A stretch of DNA of 22,620 nucleotides from a virus. The translations under genes were made by a program, and so were the position numbers. The first letter of the stretch is position 1. Each line of letters begins with the position of its first letter. Of the stretch, positions 14,031-21,015 are shown in pieces. A model generated the notes under the pieces. It was given only the letters and a program-made list of their open reading frames with translations, was not told where the DNA came from and did not search any database. The stretch spans positions 1 through 22,620 of the IMG/VR virus record IMGVR_UViG_3300040801_002011; one strand, written 5' to 3'.

Positions 14031-14914
14031 AAACTGTTATTGTTGTTGATTGCTCTGCTCTTGCATACGCCGCATTTTATGCATTTGGACATTTATCATA
14101 CAGTGGAACGGACACTGGTGTTATTTACGGTTTCTTGTCTAAACTGCGTCAAATTGGCGAGAAATTTAAAACAAATGATTTTATTCTTTGTTGGGATGCA
14201 AAGTACACACATCGACACAAGGATTATAAAGATTACAAAAAGAAACGTATCGACAAACGAGATGAAATGACAGAACAAGAAGCAAGAGCTCGCATGTCAT
14301 TTATTGAACAAGTTGACAAACTTCGTGACGATGTAATACCAGCAATGGGTTTTAAAAATAACTTCATGTGTCCAATGTATGAGGCTGATGATTTACTTGC
14401 TGTTTGGGTAAGGCGTATGGATGCAAAAGGATACAAGGTTGTTATGGTTACAAGCGATCAGGATATGTATCAAGTTCTTGATTGTTGTGTTATGTACTCA
14501 CCTGCCAAAAAGGGCAAGCTATTCACGCATGATGACTTGTTAAAAGAATACGGTATTCCTGCTAACAAATGGGCAAAGGCAAAAGCTATTGGTGGTTGCG
14601 ATGGCGATGGAGTAATTGGTATCTATGGAGCAGCCGACCCTAAGAAGCCCACCAGCAAGGTTTTAAAGTATTTGCAAGGTAAGTTAACCAAAGGTGTTAT
14701 ATTTGACCGCATACGAAGCCGCGAGGGGCGTAAAACCATAAGAAAAAACTTGCCCATAGTAACAACGCCATACAAACCTGAATTAATGCCTCGAATGATC
14801 CGGCGTCGAAATCAATTCACCATAAAAAAATTTATCCTTACTTTTGAACTTTATGGTTTTCGATCATTTCTCGAAAGGGATGGATTGGAGAAATGGAAGG
14901 ATGTGTTTTTATAA
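14027..14914 (+). CDS. 5'-3' exonuclease / flap endonuclease (295 aa)
   Basis: Start set at 14027 because AAGGAG lies five bases upstream and the protein then begins with the canonical strand MKTVIVVDCSALAYAAF (D8). Other FEN-family residues are CWDAKYTHRHKDYKDYKKKR (basic arch region), YEADD (E119, D121, D122) and VTSDQDMYQVL (D144, D146). A helix-3-turn-helix-like GGCDGDGVIGIYG (189-201) replaces the usual GDxxDNIPG. It should remove RNA primers and flaps, like T4 RNase H or the Pol I N-domain; the DnaE-type polymerase here has no such domain. Length is close to that of stand-alone family members. The TAA overlaps the next ATG by one base. Confidence 0.88.
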   Translation: MKTVIVVDCSALAYAAFYAFGHLSYSGTDTGVIYGFLSKLRQIGEKFKTNDFILCWDAKYTHRHKDYKDYKKKRIDKRDEMTEQEARARMSFIEQVDKLRDDVIPAMGFKNNFMCPMYEADDLLAVWVRRMDAKGYKVVMVTSDQDMYQVLDCCVMYSPAKKGKLFTHDDLLKEYGIPANKWAKAKAIGGCDGDGVIGIYGAADPKKPTSKVLKYLQGKLTKGVIFDRIRSREGRKTIRKNLPIVTTPYKPELMPRMIRRRNQFTIKKFILTFELYGFRSFLERDGLEKWKDVFL

Positions 14915-15087
14915 TGGAAATAATCTTCTGTTTTATAATAGCAGTTGCAGGAGTAATTGCTGTTATTGGAAATTATTTTTGGGGTAAAGGTCCAAAACTC
15001 TATTACTTTCCAGAACATGATACTTGGTTTATAGTTTCAGAGAAGAAAAAACCAAATGAACCATTGAAAAGAAAATTGGATGTATGA
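14914..15087 (+). CDS. Small membrane protein with LKRKLDV tail (57 aa)
   Basis: One strong transmembrane span at the N-terminus (FCFIIAVAGVIAVIGNYFW), then a short region (YYFPEHDTWFIVSEKKK) and a basic tail LKRKLDV. Similar tails, LKRKIDI and LKRKMDI, occur at 22376 and near 21015. The ATG overlaps the exonuclease stop by one base; an in-frame ATG at 14893 is possible but has a poorly spaced ribosome binding site. Function unknown. Confidence 0.55.
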   Translation: MEIIFCFIIAVAGVIAVIGNYFWGKGPKLYYFPEHDTWFIVSEKKKPNEPLKRKLDV

Positions 15088-15118
15088 ATGATGGTAAACA
15101 AATGTGGAGGTAAAAATT

Positions 15119-15394
15119 ATGGCAAAAGCTGTATTAATGTTGGCTCTCATAAAGGAGAAACTTAATAGTCCAAGACTATCTAAGGACTGCCTTTATTTTG
15201 ATGAAAAGAACGGTCTCAGGGCTGCAAACAGAATAAAGAGGGATCTTAGAAAGGTCCGTGATATGAGCCAAAAAATGTATAAAGAAATATTGGAGGCCCA
15301 AAAAGAAATAAAAAGAAGTCATGGACGAGTAGTTAAACAAAAGGAAAAAAGAAATGCTCCGAAAAATCCGTTTAAGAAACTTTCGGACTCATAA
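15119..15394 (+). CDS. Hypothetical basic helical protein (91 aa)
   Basis: A highly basic, helical protein with probable coiled-coil stretches (NRIKRDLRKVRDMSQKMYKEILEAQKEIKR). GGAGG at 15106-15110 fits an ATG at 15119; a GTG at 15104 is an in-frame alternative that would lie too close to that site. It overlaps the start of the Rad50-like N-half gene by 41 bases, so the two may be made together. The 31 bases before it hold only the ribosome binding site. Not recognised. Confidence 0.6.
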   Translation: MAKAVLMLALIKEKLNSPRLSKDCLYFDEKNGLRAANRIKRDLRKVRDMSQKMYKEILEAQKEIKRSHGRVVKQKEKRNAPKNPFKKLSDS

Positions 15395-16319
15395 AGATTC
15401 CGAACTTAGATTTTGCTCTGGCGTTAATGGTATTATTGGAGTTGGCACTTCTGGAAAAACAAATATACTCAGGGCGCTAAAACTTGTATTCACCAACAGA
15501 CCGTTAGGAACTGGTGTTATTAGTAGATTTGTTATGAAGATCGCTCAGAAAACCACGGTTGATACGTGGTGGTCTGATATAGGTAAAATTACTTATGTCA
15601 AAATGGGCGATCCGAAGTACAGCTATTACAAAGTAAATGATGAAGATCCTTATAGAAAATTTGGGCAGAATACACCTGAGCCAATTGTCAACGCTATCAA
15701 CTTATCGGATATAAATTTTGCCAATCAATTTGATGGGCCATATCTTATTTTTTCTGGTCCTGGTGAAATATCCAAAACAATCAATGCTATTACTGGAGCC
15801 GATGAATTTGATAAATGGATTTCAGAAGTAACTGATCGAATAAAAAGGATTAAATTCAAACTCAAAGACTCAGACTATAGAATTGAAAAATATAGTATTG
15901 ATAGAGACAAGTTGGATGGTCTATCAAGAGTTAAAAATTGGGTTGATAAAGCATCTGCTGCATCGAAAAAATTGCAAGACACAAAAGATGAATTTGACGA
16001 TGTAACTGATCTATACAATACATTAATTGGGTTGAAAGCAAAGGCAGATTTGCACCGGAGAATTGCAGGGTTAGGCAAATACGTCAAAAGTTTAAAAAGA
16101 GTTCGTAAGAAAATGGACTCGTACGATGATGTAATAGAATTATCAGAAACACTTATTCAAAAACGTAAGATATATAAAGAGGCATTGAAAAGGCACAGAA
16201 AATTAGTAAAGAATTTCACAAGAAAATTAATAGAAGAGAGACGATGCCCAACTTGCTTATCTCCGATAAAACAGTCTACAATTCAAAGGTTGAAAAATGA
16301 AATTCGTATTACTAAGTGA
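15354..16319 (+). CDS. SbcC/Rad50-like ATPase, N-terminal half (321 aa)
   Basis: Begins like SMC/Rad50 proteins, MLRKIRLRNFRTHKD, with Walker A GVGTSGKT at residues 29-36. A globular lobe continues to about residue 150. From about 155 to 297 there is a charged helical region compatible with coiled coil, and C298-P-T-C301 forms a zinc-hook motif. The protein then stops after only 20 more residues (ending LKNEIRITK). The return arm, signature motif and Walker B are absent here and appear in the separate gene at 17428-18078. With the Mre11-like nuclease it would process DNA ends. It overlaps the nuclease gene by 23 bases. The frame continues normally to its stop, so this does not look like a recent break. 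Confidence 0.8.
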   Translation: MLRKIRLRNFRTHKDSELRFCSGVNGIIGVGTSGKTNILRALKLVFTNRPLGTGVISRFVMKIAQKTTVDTWWSDIGKITYVKMGDPKYSYYKVNDEDPYRKFGQNTPEPIVNAINLSDINFANQFDGPYLIFSGPGEISKTINAITGADEFDKWISEVTDRIKRIKFKLKDSDYRIEKYSIDRDKLDGLSRVKNWVDKASAASKKLQDTKDEFDDVTDLYNTLIGLKAKADLHRRIAGLGKYVKSLKRVRKKMDSYDDVIELSETLIQKRKIYKEALKRHRKLVKNFTRKLIEERRCPTCLSPIKQSTIQRLKNEIRITK

Positions 16320-17193
16320 CGTTCACGCAAAGTATAAAAACTCAATAGGTCGCAAGGATAATATCGGCAAAACATTTGAAAGCAAATTGCAATATGTTTT
16401 TGACTATGCTCAACAACACAAATGCGCAATTCTACAGGCTGGCGATCTGAATGATAAAGCAAGAGACTGGGATGTTCTCAATTTTCTTATTGATACAATT
16501 AGATCTCATAGTGTTGATTTCTTTTGTGTCTATGGTCAGCATGATTTGTATATGCGCCGTGACCCCGATGAATCGCCTTCTGTATTGTCTGTACTGGCTA
16601 AAACAAATCAGTTTGTGCATATACTTAACAGTGATAAAACAGGATACGCTGGTGTTGACCTGTACGGCTCCAATTGGGGTGAAAAGATACCATATCCAGA
16701 AAATAATAATCGCAAACGTATTCTTGTGTTACATGCACCAATTTCTAAACGTAAAGAATACCCCGGACATGATTATACTTCGCCAGAATATTTTCTCAAA
16801 AAACATCCAGCATACCATTTGGTTTTAGTTGGCGATGTTCATAAAAAAATCTATTGCAAATATCAAAATAGATATTTAATAAATACCGGCCCAATGCTTC
16901 GAGTAGAAGCAACCAAATATAACATGCGACATCGACCATGCTTCTATGTTTACAATTCTGAAAAGCATGAACTTATAAAAGAAATCATTCCGCATAAACC
17001 GGCAAGTGATATTTTGACACGGGACCACATTGTTCAAAAAAATATATCAACGGAAGAACTTGCAGAATTTACACGGACCATTAAAACAATGCGCCCGTTA
17101 GATAAAGGCCGGAGAGAAAGTGTAATAAGATTTTCAAAAGAACTCGGCAACAAAAGAGTTACAAGAATTGTTAAGGAGGTTATAAATGGTTGA
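16297..17193 (+). CDS. SbcD/Mre11-like nuclease subunit (298 aa)
   Basis: A calcineurin-like metallophosphoesterase with the Mre11 motifs LLSDVHAK (D8, H10), AGDLND (D50), YGQHDLY (H82, D83), VLHAP (H146) and VGDVHKK (D180, H182). These bind two metal ions for nuclease activity. The usual GNHD reads GQHD here; Asn to Gln at this position is notable because that residue normally contacts a metal. It corresponds to T4 gp47 and would act with the Rad50-like halves encoded on both sides. AAAGG lies seven bases before the ATG. The end overlaps the next small gene by 8 bases, where a strong AAGGAGG site is embedded. Confidence 0.85.
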   Translation: MKFVLLSDVHAKYKNSIGRKDNIGKTFESKLQYVFDYAQQHKCAILQAGDLNDKARDWDVLNFLIDTIRSHSVDFFCVYGQHDLYMRRDPDESPSVLSVLAKTNQFVHILNSDKTGYAGVDLYGSNWGEKIPYPENNNRKRILVLHAPISKRKEYPGHDYTSPEYFLKKHPAYHLVLVGDVHKKIYCKYQNRYLINTGPMLRVEATKYNMRHRPCFYVYNSEKHELIKEIIPHKPASDILTRDHIVQKNISTEELAEFTRTIKTMRPLDKGRRESVIRFSKELGNKRVTRIVKEVING

Positions 17194-17425
17194 TTCAATC
17201 AGAGAACTCGAAGATAAAGTACAGGCATCCAAAACCACCTGTGCAATTTATGACAAAGAAATAAAAGACATCGAAGCAAAACTTAAAGAAAAAAATATTG
17301 ATATAAAAAATATCGAATCGGCTCTTGATAATATCATTGAATTGATTGACAAGCTTGCACACGAAGAGAAAAAACTTCTTGCCAAAGCCAACAAAGAACT
17401 GCGTCGGGTAGAGAAAAGGTTTTAG
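17186..17425 (+). CDS. Small coiled-coil protein between Rad50-like halves (79 aa)
   Basis: Nearly the whole protein shows a heptad-like pattern of Leu/Ile and charged residues (SIRELEDKVQ, KEIKDIEAKLKEKNIDIKNIESAL, IELIDKLAHEEKKLL), without Pro or Gly. It has a strong AAGGAGG seven bases upstream. It lies between the nuclease gene and the C-terminal Rad50-like half. Its length would roughly fill the missing part of the return coiled coil of the split ATPase, so it may be a third piece of that complex; this is inference. It could also be an independent dimerising protein. Confidence 0.65.
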   Translation: MVDSIRELEDKVQASKTTCAIYDKEIKDIEAKLKEKNIDIKNIESALDNIIELIDKLAHEEKKLLAKANKELRRVEKRF

Positions 17426-17427
17426 AT

Positions 17428-18078
17428 ATGGATATTGATATTGATATTGAAAAAATAGAAAACCGATACAGGAATCTCGAAGAAAAACTTGCCTTTGCTA
17501 AAAGTGAAATCAAATTAGCAAAAAAAGACAAGCGACGCTTTAAAAAGAGACTTCTTAATCACGAGAAAGCACGATGGGTTTTTGCAGAGGTATCAAAGCA
17601 AATCCAAATAGAAACAAAATCTCGTATTGAAAAATTAATCACACTTGCTTTGCGATCTGTATTTGAAAGAGAGTTTACTTTCAAAATGAAACTTGAACAC
17701 AAGGCAAATAAGATTTATGCAATCCCAACAATTATTGAAGGTGGAGAAGAATTTAATAATTTGAAAGAGGATCTTGGTGGTTCAATGGTTGACATTGTAT
17801 CCCTTGCAATGAAAATTGTTCTATGGAGTATGGAGTCACCGCAACGAAGAAATTTATTTATTGTTGATGAACCCTTCCGTTTCACTGGCCGATTAGTAAA
17901 AAAGGCTGGCTATATGTTGAAATATCTTTCAAAAGAATTGAATTTTCAAGTTATTATTGTTACCCACGATGATGAGCTAATTGAAATCTGCGATCGTGTC
18001 TATGGAGTAAGACACGATGGAAATCACTCCATTGTTACTCTAATTAAAGGTAACAAAAGGAAAATCAAGAGACGATGA
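17428..18078 (+). CDS. SbcC/Rad50-like ATPase, C-terminal half (216 aa)
   Basis: Starts with MDIDIDIE, then about 48 residues of charged coiled coil. The C-lobe follows: a helix pattern (ETKSRIEKLITLALRSVFE), the ABC signature-like DLGGSMVDIVSLAM (LGGS at 116-119), Walker B LFIVDEPF (D147, E148) and the switch His in VTHDDE (H180). These residues complement the Walker A of the gene at 15354, so the two should form a working ATPase. From memory, stand-alone C-lobe ATPases of this shape occur in other phages. The protein ends in KRKIKRR, the tag shared with the recombinase, the mediator candidate and a zinc protein. The stop overlaps the J-domain gene start (ATGA). Confidence 0.82.
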   Translation: MDIDIDIEKIENRYRNLEEKLAFAKSEIKLAKKDKRRFKKRLLNHEKARWVFAEVSKQIQIETKSRIEKLITLALRSVFEREFTFKMKLEHKANKIYAIPTIIEGGEEFNNLKEDLGGSMVDIVSLAMKIVLWSMESPQRRNLFIVDEPFRFTGRLVKKAGYMLKYLSKELNFQVIIVTHDDELIEICDRVYGVRHDGNHSIVTLIKGNKRKIKRR

Positions 18079-18482
18079 ATAGACCAATCAATATAATGGA
18101 ATTGTGCCTTTTGTTTGAAGTTGATATTTCAAAGTTGCCAAATCTTATGCAAGCTGGACCACTTCCAGAAGTTGAAAAAAAATTAAAAGAATTTAAAGCA
18201 ATCTTTAAACAAGCATATCGCAAAGCAGCACTTGAATGTCATCCTGATAAAGGAGCAAGTGAAAAACAAATAGCTCGCTTTAAAAAAATGACAGGCATTT
18301 ACAAAGACTTGCAAAAAATTAAGGTTCAAAAAGTTCCTGTACGCAGACCAGCAAGAACAGTTATTATACGGACTGGTGGTTTTGGTGGTTATTATAGTAG
18401 CACGACAAGTTCTACAACTGGGAGTGGTGGTGCAACTTGGCATTGGAGTTCAGGAGGGGGGAGCGATTCAAGTGGAGATTAA
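18075..18482 (+). CDS. J-domain protein with Gly/Ser/Thr tail (135 aa)
   Basis: Residues 40-80 form a J-domain-like hairpin with the invariant HPD at 56-58 (ALECHPDKG) between a basic helix (FKQAYRKAAL) and a third helix (IARFKKMTGIYKDLQ). The HPD loop of such proteins stimulates ATP hydrolysis by DnaK/Hsp70. The C-terminus is a low-complexity stretch rich in Gly, Ser and Thr (GGFGGYY, SSTTSSTTGSGG). No zinc-finger or DnaJ C-domain is present, so it is a mini co-chaperone that may direct host DnaK to a phage complex, possibly the adjacent nuclease-ATPase. The stop lies inside the next gene. Confidence 0.75.
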   Translation: MNRPINIMELCLLFEVDISKLPNLMQAGPLPEVEKKLKEFKAIFKQAYRKAALECHPDKGASEKQIARFKKMTGIYKDLQKIKVQKVPVRRPARTVIIRTGGFGGYYSSTTSSTTGSGGATWHWSSGGGSDSSGD

Positions 18483-19089
18483 GTGGAAACAAAATTATAA
18501 GTATGTTACCGGCGAGACTGCTTATCTTGGCAGATGGAAAGTCGGAAGTGTCTTTTATGATGGCATGGCACCCAAAGGTTCTAAGTTTTGGTGGGTTGCA
18601 CATAGCGACCTTCCGGGCCTACAGATAAAGCGCACCCACTATGAGACACGATCAGAAGTAAAGGCATTGCTTACCAAGGTTATCAAGTTTTGGTTCAAAG
18701 AAGCAGGGATGCCGCTCCCATTGAAACGACGCAAACGTGTAATTGGTATTATAGGAACAAGGAGAAGGGATAGTGATTATGATTTACGTTTGGTTGAAAA
18801 CGAATTTCTTAGACATTATCACAAAGGCGATACTATCTGCTCAGGTCTTTGTCCTAAAGGTGGAGACCGTTTTGCTGTTATCTTGCATAAAAAGTACAAT
18901 ACACCTTGCATCTGGCATAAAGCAGAATGGGATAGGTTGGGTAAATACGCTGGATTTTCAAGGAACGGTCTTATCGCTGAGGACTCGGATGTTCTTATAT
19001 GTTGTGTGGCAAATGATCGCAAGGGAGGTACTGAGGATACGTTGCGCAAATTCAAAAAATTAGGCAAAAAGAATTGGTATATCATATGA
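18472..19089 (+). CDS. SLOG-family (LOG/DprA-like) nucleotide-binding protein with N-terminal domain (205 aa)
   Basis: GTG start at 18472, about eight bases after a purine-rich GGAGGGGGGAG site; no better ATG is in frame. Residues 1-80 form a separate domain (YVTGETAYLGRWKVG, KGSKFWWVAHSDLPG) that I do not recognise. From residue 90 a Rossmann-like SLOG domain follows: VIGIIGTRR (90-98), SGLCPKGGDRFA (124-135), EWDRLGKYAGFSRN, SDVLICC and KGGTEDT (184-190). SLOG proteins bind or hydrolyse nucleotide-type ligands, and several are linked to nucleotide signalling and defence systems. A phage role in sensing or removing a nucleotide signal is possible but unproven. It overlaps its neighbours at both ends. 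Confidence 0.75.
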   Translation: MEIKWKQNYKYVTGETAYLGRWKVGSVFYDGMAPKGSKFWWVAHSDLPGLQIKRTHYETRSEVKALLTKVIKFWFKEAGMPLPLKRRKRVIGIIGTRRRDSDYDLRLVENEFLRHYHKGDTICSGLCPKGGDRFAVILHKKYNTPCIWHKAEWDRLGKYAGFSRNGLIAEDSDVLICCVANDRKGGTEDTLRKFKKLGKKNWYII

Positions 19090-19349
19090 AAAATGTATTG
19101 GAGTTTCGAAAAGGGTCTGATGGTTTAAGAGAAGAACTAAAATATATTAAAAAAATGAATGACGAAGGGTTGATAACAAATTTAATTGTTGTTTATACAA
19201 CCGAAGAAAAAGATAAATCAAAAGTTCCAGATAATTGCACAGAACACCGCTTTTGGCATTTTTGGTTTGGTAACTCATCCTTCCTATGCTTGGGGTTGGT
19301 GGAAAGAATGAGAACAATTATTAACAATTGGATAGAGGATGCAAATTAA
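19086..19349 (+). CDS. Hypothetical protein (87 aa)
   Basis: ATG 19086 overlaps the previous TGA as ATGA. The sequence has a helix (DGLREELKYIKKMNDEG), a strand (NLIVVYTTEE), an aromatic segment (HRFWHFWFGN) and a last helix (LGLVERMRTIINNW). This order recalls small phage proteins of one helix, a strand hairpin and a helix, but I cannot name a family. No catalytic residues are apparent. Confidence 0.6.
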   Translation: MKNVLEFRKGSDGLREELKYIKKMNDEGLITNLIVVYTTEEKDKSKVPDNCTEHRFWHFWFGNSSFLCLGLVERMRTIINNWIEDAN

Positions 19350-19544
19350 ATGAACGGGGTAAAAGTAGAAATTGACCTTGCAGACTTGAAAAAGATCATG
19401 GGCATCTGTGAAAGAATCAGAAACCCAAATGTTCCGTATATGACAAATCAATTAAGCATGGCAAACTTTGCTCTTGATTTAGCTGGAAAAGAAGCGGCAA
19501 TGATCCAAGAAATTATTTATACATATGGCATTAAACACTTATAA
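19350..19544 (+). CDS. Hypothetical small protein (64 aa)
   Basis: Begins directly after the preceding stop, with AGAGGA some 11 bases upstream. The sequence is largely helical (LADLKKIMGICERI, MANFALDLAGKEAAMIQEII). No motif is recognised. It is one of a string of 60-140-residue unknown genes running from here to the terminase gene. Confidence 0.6.
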   Translation: MNGVKVEIDLADLKKIMGICERIRNPNVPYMTNQLSMANFALDLAGKEAAMIQEIIYTYGIKHL

Positions 19545-19558
19545 ACAAGGAGGTATCA

Positions 19559-19987
19559 ATGGACACATTGGGCGGGCCAACAATGGAAGAGGTAAATAGG
19601 CGATTGGAAAATGGCGGGTTTATTTACAAAGAAGCATTTTGCATAATGGAGTATCATTGCAAAAAATGCAACAAATCAGAACTTATTTGGAACTCCCGTG
19701 ATGGTGTTACGCCTTTTATTATTTCATGTTCCTCATGCGGTTCAGAGATGCGGCATATTAATTGGCATGGCGACAAAAGGGATGTTATGCACATTCCAGA
19801 AAAAGGCGAAAGAATTTTTATTAATATGCCAGAAGAAATGCATCTCATCTACATGAGAAAACGTGTCAATAATTTTTGGGATAACCCTTCTATCCCAAAA
19901 CCGGCAGATAAAACTAAGGAAGAGCTTATCCAAGACCTCCACAAAGGTTGGGATAAAAAATCACCTTTTATTATTACATGGGAGTAA
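19559..19987 (+). CDS. Zinc-ribbon protein (142 aa)
   Basis: A strong AAGGAGG seven bases before the ATG supports the start. A short helix (MEEVNRRLENGGF) is followed by a zinc ribbon of C34-x2-C37 (CKKC) and C57-x2-C60 (CSSCG), then a beta-rich part and a C-terminal region with DKTKEELIQDLHKGWDKK. A structural or nucleic-acid-binding role is likely, but the family is not identified. Confidence 0.65.
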   Translation: MDTLGGPTMEEVNRRLENGGFIYKEAFCIMEYHCKKCNKSELIWNSRDGVTPFIISCSSCGSEMRHINWHGDKRDVMHIPEKGERIFINMPEEMHLIYMRKRVNNFWDNPSIPKPADKTKEELIQDLHKGWDKKSPFIITWE

Positions 19988-19991
19988 AATC

Positions 19992-20228
19992 ATGGGTCCT
20001 GCAAAAAAAGAAGAGAACCAAAGGGTATTAATGTTAATCGGAACATATGCTGGAAAATATGTTGATGAACTTCCATCCTATTATCTCAAATGGATTGCAG
20101 AAAATTGGGATGAAGATTCTGCTTTCAAAAAAAAGTATGTTATTGCAGCAGACAAAGAATGGCGATGGAGAGAAGATAATAATTGCCATATTACAAAGGA
20201 GGATTTTGAAGGGGAACAGGTGCAATAA
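19992..20228 (+). CDS. DUF3820-like small protein (78 aa)
   Basis: The segment VLMLIGTYAGKYVDELPSYYLKWIAENW matches the recurring pattern of DUF3820-like phage and bacterial proteins (F/I-G-x-Y-x-G-K-x2-x2-L-P-x-x-YL-x-W). ATG 19992 is chosen over a long upstream extension that would overlap the previous gene. Its TAA shares a base with the next ATG. The molecular function of this family is not established. Confidence 0.6.
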   Translation: MGPAKKEENQRVLMLIGTYAGKYVDELPSYYLKWIAENWDEDSAFKKKYVIAADKEWRWREDNNCHITKEDFEGEQVQ

Positions 20229-20728
20229 TGGCTATTTCTTCACATATGAATCAACCTGTTTTGCTCAGTCCACCAATTAATATTTATTGGTTGGGCTTTA
20301 GATCAGACACGGCAACCCTCTACAGATATGGTTGGGAATTTATTGTTGAGCGTAACGATTACGATATGACTTTTACCATTTGTTTAAAACACGAGCGTGA
20401 CAAAATTTATGGTGTATCAGCAAGAATTGATGATCGTGCGCTAATGGTATATAGTCGTAGGGAACATACACAAAGACAAATGCCACCAGTAGAGATTAAA
20501 ATTGCCTCTAAAATCACCATTGATGAAAGAAGATTTGAACCAGTATCTATGCGACCAGAAATGTCAATGGAAGATGAGATTATGCAATTTGCAGAACCAT
20601 ATTCTATTGAATATTTTTTCAATAAATTTGAAAAATTCAAACTTCCAAAAGGCAAACGAATATATAAACCAGAAACAGATGGAATGAAACGTCGCCTTGA
20701 TATTTTAGTTGGAGAAGAAAACCAATGA
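20228..20728 (+). CDS. Hypothetical protein (166 aa)
   Basis: Not recognised. The N-terminal half looks beta-rich (INIYWLGFRSDTATLYRYGWEFIVE), the C-terminal half has acidic and aromatic helices (MSMEDEIMQFAEPYSIEYFFNKFEKF) and a basic end. The first ATG overlaps the preceding TAA by one base; ATG 20246 is an in-frame alternative start. It is coupled to the next gene by ATGA. Confidence 0.6.
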   Translation: MAISSHMNQPVLLSPPINIYWLGFRSDTATLYRYGWEFIVERNDYDMTFTICLKHERDKIYGVSARIDDRALMVYSRREHTQRQMPPVEIKIASKITIDERRFEPVSMRPEMSMEDEIMQFAEPYSIEYFFNKFEKFKLPKGKRIYKPETDGMKRRLDILVGEENQ

Positions 20729-21015
20729 TAGAGCTTGAAGATATTGTTCCAGCCGCTCCATGTGAAGTGAGAATGGAAAGAAGAGGCGACACATTTGCTG
20801 TCAAAATAATGGGCATTGATGGGCATATGTTTCAAGAATTAAACACTTATACTATCTTGGACGGAGATGTGTTAAATATTACAGGATTGGGCTTTGGAGT
20901 AAAATTTGATGGTGTTGAATGGAGACTGCCAGTAATGAAGAAAAGCGAGTGTGTTTTGCCAAATATAACTCTTAAACGAAAAATGGATATTGATAGTGGA
21001 GGTAACAATGGGTGA
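20725..21015 (+). CDS. Hypothetical protein with LKRKMDI motif (96 aa)
   Basis: A small mainly beta protein (CEVRMERRGDTFAVKIMG, LNITGLGFGVKFDGVEWRLP). Near its end it carries LKRKMDI, then seven residues (DSGGNNG) whose codons include the ribosome binding site of the next gene. The LKRKxDx motif also ends the proteins at 15087 and 22376. Function unknown. Confidence 0.6.
   Translation: MIELEDIVPAAPCEVRMERRGDTFAVKIMGIDGHMFQELNTYTILDGDVLNITGLGFGVKFDGVEWRLPVMKKSECVLPNITLKRKMDIDSGGNNG

Noticed and set aside
17428-17451. GATATT triplicate at the start of the Rad50-like C-half
   Set aside because: Three copies of a six-base unit encode a short Asp-Ile run; too short to call a functional repeat.
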